NCBI GenBank assembly: GCA_025093555.1
Contig: JAIWNF010000005.1
Span: 248,001 to 312,000 of the forward strand
From: Circinella umbellata
Taxonomy: Eukaryota; Mucoromycota; Mucoromycetes; Mucorales; Lichtheimiaceae
Direction: 5' to 3'
Length of the DNA: 64,000 nucleotides
The notes under the pieces are model-generated. The model made no database searches. It saw only the letters and a list, made by a program, of their open reading frames with translations, and was not told where the DNA came from. The translations under genes and the position numbers were made by a program. This document shows positions 52,794 through 63,347 of this stretch, piece after piece (position 1 is the first letter of the stretch; every line of letters begins with the position of its first letter).

Positions 52794-54000
52794 TTACTTG
52801 CGTTGCTTGACAGCAAGGAAGTCAGTATGCTCCTGGAAAGGAGCCTTGGTGAACTCAGTTTCAGTCCATAAATCTATAACAATAGAAACAAATAAATTAA
52901 TCAGCATTTTTTATTAAATACATATAATTTTCTGTCATGTCCCATCATTTATCATCTAATCCCCTATTTTTAAAATTACAAAAAAACTAAAAACTTACCA
53001 GGGGTTAAGAAACCGTAAGTGTTACCAATGGCAGCGAAGGTAGCCTTGACGAAGTTACCCAAAGTACGGGTAGAACCACGGGAAGTAGTGTAACAATCAG
53101 TGACACCAGCGAGTTGCAAGACCTTCTTGGGAGTAGGAGCAGCAACCAAACCAGTACCCTTGGGAGCAGGAATCAATCTATAGAAAAAATAATAATAATG
53201 ATAAGTCAATCATTATTCCCCACTATTTCCTGCTTATCATTTAAATTTATAAATCCTTTTATTGTCTTACCTGCACATAGCGGAACCACACTTGCCAGTA
53301 ACCTTGCAAGGAACAGTGTGGGGCTCACCAAGAGCGGTACCCCAATAACCACGACGGACAGGAATGATAGAGAGCTTGGCAAGAATGATGGCACCACGAA
53401 TGGCGGTAGCAACTTCCTTGGAGCACTTGACACCCAAACCAACGTGACCATCAGAATCACCAATAACAACGAAAGCCTTGAAACGGGTACGTTGACCAGC
53501 GCGAGTTTGCTTTTGGACAGGCATGATTTTCATGACTTCGTCCTTCAAAGAGGGCAAAAAGTAATCGACGATTTGGTACTCCTTGACGGGAAGAGAGAAA
53601 GTATAGATTTCTTCCATGTTCTTGATCTTGCCAGCTTTGACAAGACGACCAAGCTTGGTAACAGGAACCCTATAATAAATTAACACGGAATCAAAATCAG
53701 TTTTTCCATCTTTTTCAAAAAATGGGTGGGTCGAGATGGATGATTTTCCATTGATCTTTTAAAAATATCAAGTTTTTTTTTCAATTCAAATTACCATTCA
53801 GTCTTCTCGTCTCCGCGACGTCCACGGCCGCGACCGCGTCCACCACGTCCACGTCCACGTCCAAAACCACCACGTCCTATATAACAATGTAAAAATCAAT
53901 TGTTAGATTAAAACTAATTCTGGTTTTTTTTTGCCTTCTATTGAAACAAAAGTTGTATAAAAAAATAAAACGTACTATCGGCCGGTGCAGTGTCAGCCAT
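52794..54000 (-). CDS. RPS2: 40S ribosomal protein S2 (uS5)
   Basis: Five exons: 54000-53976, 53876-53795, 53669-53271, 53177-52999 and 52873-52794, giving 254 aa, the expected length. After MADTAPAD comes an RG repeat ([17 protein letters not shown]), the usual arginine-methylated N-terminus of eukaryotic S2. The conserved core includes [67 protein letters not shown] and [19 protein letters not shown]. It sits at the mRNA entry side of the small subunit and aids decoding fidelity. Codon use is clearly more C-rich at third positions than in the neighbours, as expected for a highly expressed gene. The short first exon (25 coding bases) is typical of fungal ribosomal protein genes. Confidence 0.98.
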
Positions 54001-54895
54001 TTGCTGTTTGTTGATGATTGGAAAAAGAAAAATAAATAAATTGAAATTGAAAAATAAAAATCGTCAGTATCCCCGTTATCCATCCATCCAATCCATCCAT
54101 CCATTTACGTTTCCAATCCGTTATTTCCGTTTCGTTTCATTCAATCATCTAATTTTTTCCCTGTTCTCCTCTCCTTTTTTTTTTTATTTCCAATTGATAT
54201 ATATGTGGGATTTGTTTTCGTGATGCTTACATATACTTAATTTGAATGGAAATTCAAAGAGGAAGGGGACCAGCGTTGGCCAAGTGCCCCGAAATTTTAC
54301 AGGCTCGGGGGGGAGAGAGGAGCGATTCGACTCCGGTGGTGTGTAGAGAGTCACACACTTCTATAAAAGGCAATTGTTGTCCGAGTCTATTTAATTACTA
54401 CATACGGGCTTGTCAAAAATCCCTAAACATTAATTTTATAAGTTATGTAATTTTTGAGAGAAAGGGAGTGTGTGTGTGTTTTTATTTATTTATTGTAGTT
54501 GGTATCAGTTCTAGTTCAAATTAAAGAGTTTTTTTTTTTTTTTCGTAAGAGATCGTATTACAGAAAATAGGACACTTTTATGTGGGATCCATCCTTTTTT
54601 TTTTTGTATAATTTATATATTTGAATAGTTATTCTAACTTTATACACTTCAATGTATTGTCATTGAAGAATATATACAAACATAAAAGATGTTTTTTTTA
54701 GAAAGGGACGTATAAATAATAATTAAAAAAGAAGGATTATTATTATTGTTATTAAGGATTATTTTAAGATGTGAAATGGATGAAGAGTTGTAAATGATGA
54801 TAAATGTTTGTTTGTTGATGATGTAGTTGTAGTTGTTGTTGGATGATGGGTTGTTAATAAATGATTAATAATAACAGAAAGTGAGGGGGTATTCC
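54001..54895. promoter_or_regulatory. upstream region of RPS2 and 3' flank of the CDK gene
   Basis: 895 bp. The part next to 54000 is C+T-rich on the plus strand with CCATCCAT repeats. A GC-rich patch at about 54255-54350 stands out from the AT-rich surroundings; it could be an upstream activating region of RPS2, but I cannot name a site. Confidence 0.4.
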
Positions 54896-55482
54896 TTAAA
54901 ATTTGACGTGGCCTATGTCTGTATAAAAATAAGGATGTTCTGCGGCCTATACATAGATAGAGAGAGAGTCTTATTAGTATTAGTACTATCTTGATTAAAG
55001 ATTTATATTTTACCTTTTTCGCTGAAAGTCTAAAATGAGGATCATATTCCAATAATTTCTATATAAATAATATAAGTATTTGTTATTATACATGAATTAT
55101 TTCTTTTTTTAATCATAATAATAATATCTTTACATTAATGAGATCGAATGCATAAGTAAAAGATTGTTCATATTGTTCTGGATCATTATATAATTCTTTT
55201 AATTGAAGAAAAAAAGGATATTTTTGAAATTCTTCTCGTAGATTTCTACGTTTCCAACCTAAAAGATTCTTAAAAGTAAGTTTTTTATTTCGTTCTTAAA
55301 CCTTTATTATATTAACATTTACCTGGAAAGGTTGCATTAAAGTCAGGTAATGTAGTTACACCAGGCCATATATCTTCATTGGGTGTACCCAGTAATTGAA
55401 ATATACGAAATAATTCGTCAATTTGAGAATCACCTATATATCAATTAAAGATTTTTAATTTACAATCCTATTTTTCTTTTAA

Positions 55483-55520
<38 letters not shown>

Positions 55521-56529
55521 CCTGGAAATATAGGTCGAAGTGTCATCATTTCTGCAAATATACATCCTACACTCCACATATCAACAGCTGTAGAGTAAAA
55601 TTGAGCACCTAGTAAAATTTCTGGTGGACGATACCATAAGGTAATAACCTTTTCATTTCAAAGATTAGATGAATATGTAATTAACAATATAAAAAAGAAA
55701 AAAATATATTGAAATATATAATTACTTGATGTGTATATGTACGCATAGGTACACCAAATACTCTTGAAAGACCCAAATCAGCAATAATAAGTTTACCTGT
55801 ACTATCAATTAATAAATTCTGTGGTTTTAAATCTCTGTGTAAAATTCGATGAGAATGACAATATTGTAAACCACATAATAATTGATGCATATAACTCTAA
55901 TTTTTGGAAGTAGAATGAGTATAAGAGAGAAAAGACTTCTTGTTCTTTAATAAAGAAAGACATACTTTAATATGAGCAGGTGTCATTCCTTTTCGACCCA
56001 CCTCATTCATATAGCGTCGTAAATCCTAATAATTATTGAAATATTGAATATTTAGAATAAAGAATGAAGACGAATGAATCATGTAAATTTACCATATCTA
56101 AATATTCAGAAACAATATAAACAGATGTATCTTTTTGTACAAGATCTTTCAGTCTAAAAAACCAATTTTTAAAGAAGTTCTATTAAATATTCTATTCTAT
56201 TATTTTTTTGATCCTCCTCCCTCCCCCTTTTTTTATTATTATTTATTTACCCAATGACGTTATGATGATTTATTTCTTTTAATATAGCAATTTCACGCAT
56301 AGCTGTTACTGGTATACCTTCTGAAAAAGCAAGTCGTATCTTTTTTAGTGCAACGATTTTGTTGGTAAGTTTTTGACGTCCTTTAAATACAACACCGTAT
56401 GTTCCTTCACCAATCTTGGATAACTTTTGATAACCTCCTAAATCAATATCGTCATCATCGTCTGGTGCTACTCCATTATTTACAATTTGTTTTCGTTTTA
56501 TTTGTACGGGTTCTTTTTTTATCGGTTGT

Positions 56530-56573
<44 letters not shown>

Positions 56574-56613
56574 TTGCTGTTGCTGTTGTTGTTGCTGCTG
56601 TTGTTGTTGTTGT

Positions 56614-56645
<32 letters not shown>

Positions 56646-56759
56646 ACGTTGTGAATCGTTAGGTGGTTTTGATTTACCAAGATCAATAATAGGTTTTGTA
56701 GGATTTATATCTACAACTAAATTCTCTTTTTGTTGACGTGGTGGAATATTTTCATTCAT
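54896..56759 (-). CDS. divergent CDK1/2-like cyclin-dependent kinase with polyQ extension
   Basis: Nine exons: 56759-56251, 56153-56093, 56025-55966, 55896-55726, 55648-55522, 55433-55323, 55258-55134, 55058-55014 and 54946-54896, giving 419 aa. Residues 1-107 are an extension with about 40 Gln in a row near 39-78 and a Lys/Asp-rich link. The kinase domain follows: [28 protein letters not shown] (about 230-237) and the activation-loop Thr in MRTYTHQ (about 265). Three hallmark motifs are changed: PSTAIRE reads PVTAMRE, DFG reads DLG and APE reads [26 protein letters not shown] and [11 protein letters not shown] keep the CMGC fold. The catalytic Lys, Asp and Asn are all present, so it is probably active. 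Its cyclin partner is unknown. Intron 5 holds an AT repeat. Confidence 0.93.
55485..55518. repeat. AT dinucleotide repeat
   Basis: About 17 AT units in the CDK gene intron between the exons ending at 55433 and 55522, just after the donor site on the transcribed strand. Confidence 0.85.
56524..56644 (-). repeat. coding CAA/CAG (polyQ) repeat
   Basis: About 40 consecutive glutamine codons in the CDK extension, as a mixture of CAA and CAG rather than a pure triplet. Mixed codons suggest that the Gln tract is kept by selection or is old, rather than fresh slippage. Confidence 0.9.
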
Positions 56760-57528
56760 TACCAAAAGATCGATTGAATAATAAAGATGGAGAATATATA
56801 TATAAGAAAGAGAGACAAAAAAAAAGAAAAGGTATATATATATATATATTATATTATATATTATATATATGTAGAGTTGGTTCTTATTGTCTCTTTTTTC
56901 TCTTTTTTGTTGCTGGGCTATATAATTTTTTCCTTTTTTTTGGTGGGAACACAAAGAAAACGAAGGTTTTTTTATTTTTCTGGTCTCACTTCTCCGAAAT
57001 ATAAAAAGTAAAAACGCGAACTAAACCGCGTTTTTTTTTCTGTTGGGATAACAACGAAATGAAGTTTAAATACGCGTATTATAAAAATTGGGCCTATATA
57101 AAAATTATGTGTAAAGAGAGAGAGAGAGAGAAAGAAAGAGATAAAATGTCATGTGTATGTGTATTATTTATCACTTCATTCTAATTTTTCAAGTACGAAT
57201 AAACTTTTTAAAATGATTTTGAATGGATGAATGGAATGTTTTTTTTGTAGGAAACCAAAAAAAAAAAAAAGGTGGTGGTTGTTGCTGTAATGAATAAAAA
57301 TAAAAAGGTTGATGTTTTAAAAATGGAGTTGTTTTTTGTACATGAGATATATTAAAATGTTTTTGAACTTGAATAATAATATTAAGAATGTGTATGAAAA
57401 TTATATAGAAAATGAAAAAAGGAGATAAGAAAGAAAGGAAGAGAGGAAGAGGGAGGGAAAGAGAGAGAGAAAGAAAGAGAAAGGGTAAGTGGTTTTAATA
57501 ATAATAATAACAATCAAATTTGTTTTTT
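56760..57528. other. intergenic between CDK and UTP5/WDR43 genes
   Basis: 769 bp, AT-rich with TA repeats (56832-56868) and GA repeats (57117-57140 and 57447-57482). It holds the CDK promoter and the 3' flank of the WD-repeat gene, both on the minus strand. No gene seen. Confidence 0.6.
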
Positions 57529-59960
57529 CTAAAGATCATTTTCATCATCATATTCTTCCATTTCTTCATCTTCACTCATATATTCATCATCTTCACTCAT
57601 GGCAACTTCTTCTTGTTCTGCTTCATCATCTGAATCTTCTTCAACATAAACACCCATTACATTATTTTCCATATCTTCTTCTTGTTGACTAAACCTTGAT
57701 CGATTATTAATTTGATTTTGAATCAAATCTAATCTACCTCTTAATGCTAAAAGTTTGGGAAATACTGCAAGACGAGCATCAAGTGCTTGATAAAATGTAG
57801 ATAATTGTGCCACAAGATCAGGTACTGTCATTAAATAAGTTGTATGGGTCAATAAAACCGCTTTAATCCAAATTAATAATCCACTGCCACGACCAGGGGA
57901 ATTTTGAAATTTGGCAATTAATTGTAACATGAGAGGAATCACATAAGCAGTAGGTAATCGTTGAACCGTAGTATTCACAATTTCTGCTTTTTCTTGTGTT
58001 AAACAAGCTTCCAAAAGTGCTTTGTCACCTGAATGTAACGCTTGTAAAAGAACTTGTTGCAATGATCCAGCAGAAGGTGTAGGTGGTTTATTGAATTTCT
58101 TTTTAATCTTTTCATTTTTAATGGTTTCAGCACCCTCTACACCCATTTCATTTAATCGTTGTTCAAGTGATGGTTCTGTTAAACTTTCTGTTTGTTGTTG
58201 TTGCTGTTGTTGTTGTTGTTCTAATGTGTGATCTTCCATAGTAGGTGCTTTGATAGCAAAATCAGTATTACCAATCACTTTAACCGATGATTCATTATAT
58301 GATTTTTGTGTTGTTTTCTAAATAATAATCACACACATCATTTAGTATCTAATAAAAAAAGAAAGACTATCTCTCCTTTTAAGAAAAAAAAATCTTACCA
58401 AATTATTTGCTGCTACAGATCCAGTATTCATTAAATTATTGATAGCAGCTTGTCTGGTCAATACAATATTATCACGTACAGCACCTGACTCTTCATTTAC
58501 ATATTGCTATTTTTTTTAAAATAAAATGGATCCAATAATTAGATTCACTTGAATGATGAAATTTTGAAAATAATAAGAATTATAAACATACCACAATTTC
58601 AAAGGATGGTTTAATACTAGATCCACGAGCAATCATAACAGCCTTATTATCATCATTATCATTCACAAAACGTGCTGAAAGAATAGGAATAATTTGATCC
58701 TCGGATGTACTAGATACAACAGAAATAGTTGAATCAGGTTGTTTTGTTGTAGCTCTTGCCATTTTTCGTCTATTCTTTGGACCAGAAGAAGAAGATCCAG
58801 CAATGGCAGGAGAAGAAGCATTTTGCCAAATACCCGTAGTACCATCTTCGGATACAGCAAGGACAGATGATTCATTAAAATCAATTTGAATAACATTATT
58901 TTCTAATGTCAATGCAGTTAAATTATTGGTATTATTATTGGTTGATTGTGCATCCCAAACATTAACATAACGATCATCATCTCCAATAGATACTAAAATA
59001 TCATCTTGATTTGAAAATAAAAGTTCTTTTACTGCACTTGCATGACCAGTAAATTTCTATTTAAAAAAAAGAAAGGTTTTAATTTTCAAATTAAAGCTTT
59101 TCCTCTCTCCCCTCAATGATTTTCTTTACCTTGAATACTTTTTGATCATTTAAATTCCATAAACTAATAGTATGACCAGCTACTGCCAACTTGGTTTCAT
59201 CATGACTAAGAGCTAATTTTCGTACACTCTTTTCATTTGCCTTCCATTTTCTATTTAAAAAAAAGCAAATTAAAAAATCAGATTATATATATCTCTCTTT
59301 TTTCTATTATGAACTTACGATTTTTCTTTTTCTTCAATAATATCCCATTCAACAATATAATTATCTTCTGCAACTGAATAACCTTTTGTACCCGCTTTAT
59401 TCAATACAAAATCAGTCACAGGTGTAGTATGTGCATTGGTTAAACGTTTGACGATCGAACCGTGAGCAAGAGAATAAATGACAATAGCACCTGTATTTGT
59501 ACCAAGAGCAACGACTTTTGTTGTATGAAGTGATTTTCTTCTTTTATTGGCCTTTGATTCCTATTTATTTATATTTCATTAGTTTTTTTTTTTTTTCGAA
59601 AAAAAAAAGTCGCGTACAGATTTCCTAATCGAGGATCTTTTTTTCAAAAAAAAGAAAAGTTTTTTTCTTTAAATTTTTCCATACCTTTGCAAGATCAGCA
59701 TTATCTACAACGTTACCCCAACTTAAACTTGTGAATGATTCTTTATTTTCAGAAGAAAAATCGTTACTGACAGTACCCGATCGTGTATTAAAAATGCGTA
59801 ACTGGTGACGACCAATATTATGTGTGACCAATGCAAAAAATTCAGCACCTGGACTGTCATCAAAAGCTGAAAATAAGATCCCGGCTGAAACAGCTGTAGT
59901 GGCTGAAGTAGTAACAGTGGAAGTATCTGGATTAGCCTTGAATGATTTTTGTTTACCCAT
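57529..59960 (-). CDS. UTP5/WDR43-like small-subunit processome protein
   Basis: Six exons: 59960-59685, 59560-59319, 59250-59130, 59056-58592, 58506-58399 and 58317-57529, giving 666 aa (human WDR43 677, yeast Utp5 643). The N-terminal half is a WD40 propeller: TSLSWGN, VVALGTNTGAIVIYSL, AEDNYIVEWDI, VAGHTISLWNL and SIGDDDRYVNVWDAQ are blade ends. Residues about 490-610 form a Utp12-type helical domain (LLIWIKAVLLTHTTYLMTV, FYQALDARLAVFPKLLALRG). The tail is strongly acidic (EDDEYMSEDEEMEE). In yeast and human it belongs to the UTP-A/t-UTP complex that binds nascent pre-rRNA and supports 18S maturation in the nucleolus. It lies 456 bp upstream of the xylose-reductase 3' end on the same strand. 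Confidence 0.92.
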
Positions 59961-60416
59961 TTTTTATATTATGTGTGTGTGTGTATGAGTGGTGTGTATG
60001 TTACAAGAAAGAAAAAAGAAATTGACTGAGGGGGGTTCTAAAGTTTCTTTCAAAAAAAAAAAAAAAAAAGTTGTCAAATTCTCCCAATTGAAAAAAAAAA
60101 TGTGACCACTTTCCTGCGCCGCTTTGTCGGGTTGCACAGACAAGTCCCCATCCTCTTTCATCATGGATAAGTTAATTAAAAAAAATTGCCATGGATACAA
60201 AAGAAAAATTTATTGGCATGACAAAACACCCTACTTATATATCTTAAAAAAACTCTTTTTTTTTATTATTGCTTTTTTTAATGACTATATTAAAAATGTA
60301 TCCTCCTCCCAATTTTTAAAAACTATTTTATTATTTAGGCAAACAATGGAAGATTAAAACCGTAAGAATCTAATATTAAAAAAAAAAAAGAGTTAAAAGG
60401 CAAAAGTGAGTTTAAG
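59961..60416. other. intergenic, promoter of UTP5/WDR43 gene
   Basis: 456 bp with a run of 19 A on the plus strand near 60052-60070. The left end is the WD-repeat gene promoter, the right end the 3' flank of the aldo/keto reductase. No gene seen. Confidence 0.5.
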
Positions 60417-61845
60417 TTAATAAACCTTTGTTTGTTTGGTTTTTTGTTCTAACAAATATTTACCCATATCTACATAATCATTTATAAAAGAAAAAAAAAG
60501 TATTAGTATCAAAGAGATGGAAAAAGAATAAGAAAGAAAGAAAAAAGAAAAACGATACGTTTACCATTGAATCTTAATCCTTTTTCCAATCCATCTATCT
60601 GTTTTCTATCCTCATTATCCAAAGACCAAGAAAATAAATCACGGTTTAATTTCATACGTTCTCCATGATTACTTTTTGGAATAACAGCAAGTTTACGTTC
60701 AATAGCCCAACGTAATAATACTTGAGCTGGTGATTTACCCTTCTTTTGAGCAATCGATTTAATTATATCATGTTCAAAAAGGGGTGGAGCTGTTTTACCA
60801 TCATTTGTAAGTGCAATATAAGAGCCAGGTCCAAAAGAAGAATAAGCAGTGATTTGAATTTCTTGTTCTTGAACCCACTCAACTAATCTTTTTTGTTGCA
60901 AATAAGGATGAATTTCAACTAATCAAAGGATATATGATGTTTAGTGTGTTGGATATGATTACGTTAAGATTAAAAAACAGCAATAATACCTTGTAATGTA
61001 GCTGGTTTGTACTTGCAATAAGTCAACAAATCCAAAATGGCTTGGACATTAAAATTGGAAATACCAATATTACGAGTTAAACCATCATCTACTAATCTTT
61101 CCATTTCGGCCCAACATTCATACATTGGAGAACGTTCAAATTCAAGTTTTTGTGGACCAGAAGGAGGATACCATCCTGGTGGATAAGCCTGATCGGGTGC
61201 CACATATTTTAGTGGTACAGGAACTATAATAGAAAGATAGTATATATATAAATCAGTTGATAGAACAGTTCTTCTTCTTTTTTTAAATACTGTAGATTTA
61301 AAATAAAAGTGAAACTTTACAATGAATGATATATAAATCAATATAATCCAAACCAAGTTCTTTTCTTTGTTTTTCAAAGGCATCACGAACATGCTTTTTA
61401 TTATGATACGTATTCCAAAGTTTTGTAACCACTAAAAAATATGTACATATGTTCGGAAAGTCAATCATGAATAACATTATTACCAGCCACACATACAGTA
61501 ATAAAATAAGATGTAATACAACTAGACTTCTTACCAAATAAATCTTCACGTTTCACTAAGCCATCTTTAATAGCTCTGGCAATGCCTTTACCAATTTCTA
61601 CTTCATTACCATAATCACAAGCACCATCAAAAAGTCGCTTTTATATGCCCCCCCAAAAGAAAAAGTTATTAAAGTGATTATTTTTTTCACACACACATAA
61701 GCTATATATTACTTACATATCCTGCTTTAATCGCATCATAAATAAGTTGCTCGGCAATATTATTTTCAACTTTCCAACAACCAAATCCACATAATGGCAT
61801 CTTATCATTTGTTCTATTCAACGTGGCATGGTCTTCTTGTGACAT
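60417..61845 (-). CDS. xylose-reductase-type aldo/keto reductase
   Basis: Six exons: 61845-61717, 61637-61535, 61431-61321, 61223-60990, 60918-60565 and 60469-60417, giving 327 aa, the size of yeast D-xylose reductases. The tetrad is complete: Asp and Tyr in [12 protein letters not shown], Lys in [10 protein letters not shown] and His in YIIHFPVPLKY (the last restored by the exon 3/4 joint). Coenzyme contacts are [41 protein letters not shown] and [11 protein letters not shown] are typical of the AKR2 group. It reduces aldoses such as xylose to polyols with NADPH or NADH in the cytosol. The C-terminus is unusual: after GLRFN, where yeast enzymes continue with DPW, it reads [17 protein letters not shown] from a small last exon. 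Confidence 0.94.
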
Positions 61846-62608
61846 GGTTGTAAAAGGTTTATTTTTTTTTTATGTTATTGAGAAAGTAAAAGAAAAAGAA
61901 AGAAAGAAAAAGAAAAGTAAAAAAAAAGGAGGAAAAGAAAATAAACGAAAATTTTCCACGGTAAATTTTTTATATTTATTTGTATACGATGAACATGCAT
62001 AATAAAATAAACAAACGAAACAAAAAAGCAATTCTTATTAACGTCAAGGTCTCTCATGTCATTTTGCTTTTTTGTTTTTATTTTTGTTGGTCGATCTACA
62101 AATAAATGCAATGTCAGGCTTTGATTGTTTCACATCGCACACGCACATATAAAGTATATATTATGATGGTAGTACATAGAAAGAGAGTCAATCACTTGCA
62201 TGGTTTGAAGCCACAGAGTGTGATACCCTAATTAGGGCTTGGGAAGAAAAAAAAAGTGGCTAAATTCATTATTTTAAAACACACACACACACACACACAC
62301 ACAGCGTGTTTAAAATAATAACGTTAAAGAAACAAGTGATTGAACAAGTATAAAAAGGGGGCGCAGGTTTATAATCATCATATATTAATAAAAGTTTAAA
62401 AAACTTTTTTGGTTCTTATTCATGGTTACACGTTGTGTTCATTAGAGAAAGATATATAAGAATACTCTTTTTCCTGTTTTCTCTCTCTTTTTACTCTACC
62501 TTCTTTATATAAAATACATATACCCCCATCCCTCCTGCCCTCTCTCAGTTCTTCTTTTATTTATATATATTTAATGATAATAATAGTAATAAATAATAAT
62601 ATATTATA
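61846..62608. promoter_or_regulatory. divergent region between aldo/keto reductase and EF-hand genes
   Basis: 763 bp that should hold both promoters. It contains a perfect 12-bp palindrome CCCTAATTAGGG at 62226-62237 and an inverted repeat flanking a CA run at 62268-62319. The 100 bp before 62570 are C+T-rich. Confidence 0.5.
62268..62319. repeat. CA repeat framed by an inverted repeat
   Basis: Left arm ATTATTTTAAAACAC and right arm GTGTTTAAAATAAT are complementary apart from one bulged A, with about ten CA units between them. The stretch can fold as a hairpin of about 14 bp. Confidence 0.75.
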
Positions 62609-63347
62609 ATGACAACATCTTTTCCCTCATCACCAATCACTTCACTCAAGGATAAACGTACAAGTTTAGGAATTCAATTTATGGGTGATCAAAAGAAAAA
62701 AGAACTACGTGATCTATTTAATTCTTTTGATATTGACAAGGATGGAAAAATATCTCACTCAGAATTTAAACAAGTTCTTATTGCTTCAGGAGTAGATCCT
62801 CAATCTGTTATGACTATTGTAACTATTATTCTCTCATATTTCCTCTCACTTTATGTTATCACTTTCAAACGAACAAAACGTATTTATTTATATATGAATC
62901 TGTCATCCCACACCATAGTTACATGAAAATAACAAAAAAAATGATTGTGGCAACACTGTCTTTTATTCTTATGAAGAATTTGTAAGATTATTTAAACCCA
63001 CTTTATCAACACCTGGACGTCGTACAGCCAAAGAACAAGAATTAATGGATGCATTTGATACATTTGATCATAATAAAGATGGTGTTATCACACATCAAGA
63101 GTTACGACTTACATTACAACAATTAGGAGAACATGTCAGTGAACAAGAAGCAAAAGCTATTATTGCAGATGTAGATGAAAATAAAGACGGTGTTGTTAAT
63201 TTTCCAGAATTTTTGCATATGATGGGTATGCGAAAAAGAACGTCTTCCTTTACCCTTTCTTCACCTTTTGATAAGAGTAAGAAACCTCAGAAAGAGAAAA
63301 AATTAAAGGTTCAAATAAAAGATAGATTGAAACGAATATTTCGTTAA
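62609..63347 (+). CDS. calmodulin-like EF-hand protein with basic tail
   Basis: Two exons, 62609-62818 and 62919-63347, giving 212 aa (calmodulin is 149). After an N-terminal extension of about 35 residues come four EF-hands. Loops 1, 3 and 4 are canonical: DIDKDGKISHSE, DHNKDGVITHQE and DENKDGVVNFPE. Loop 2 is degenerate, around DCGNTVFYSYEE, and probably does not bind calcium. It spans the splice junction region; the donor at 62819 (gtaact) and acceptor at 62918 keep phase 0 and restore the YEEFVRLF helix. The C-terminal 45 residues are Lys/Arg-rich (KKPQKEKKLKVQIKDRLKR), perhaps for membrane or nucleic-acid contact. It is neither calmodulin itself nor Cdc31 by length and linker. Targets are unknown. 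Confidence 0.88.

Noticed and set aside
53114..53683. Open frame of 189 codons antisense to RPS2
   Set aside because: It is the shadow of the conserved RPS2 exons and runs through one of its introns.
54325..54350. GATTCGACTCC, resembling a tRNA T-arm
   Set aside because: The stem bases do not pair over five positions and no acceptor stem, D-arm or anticodon arm fits upstream.
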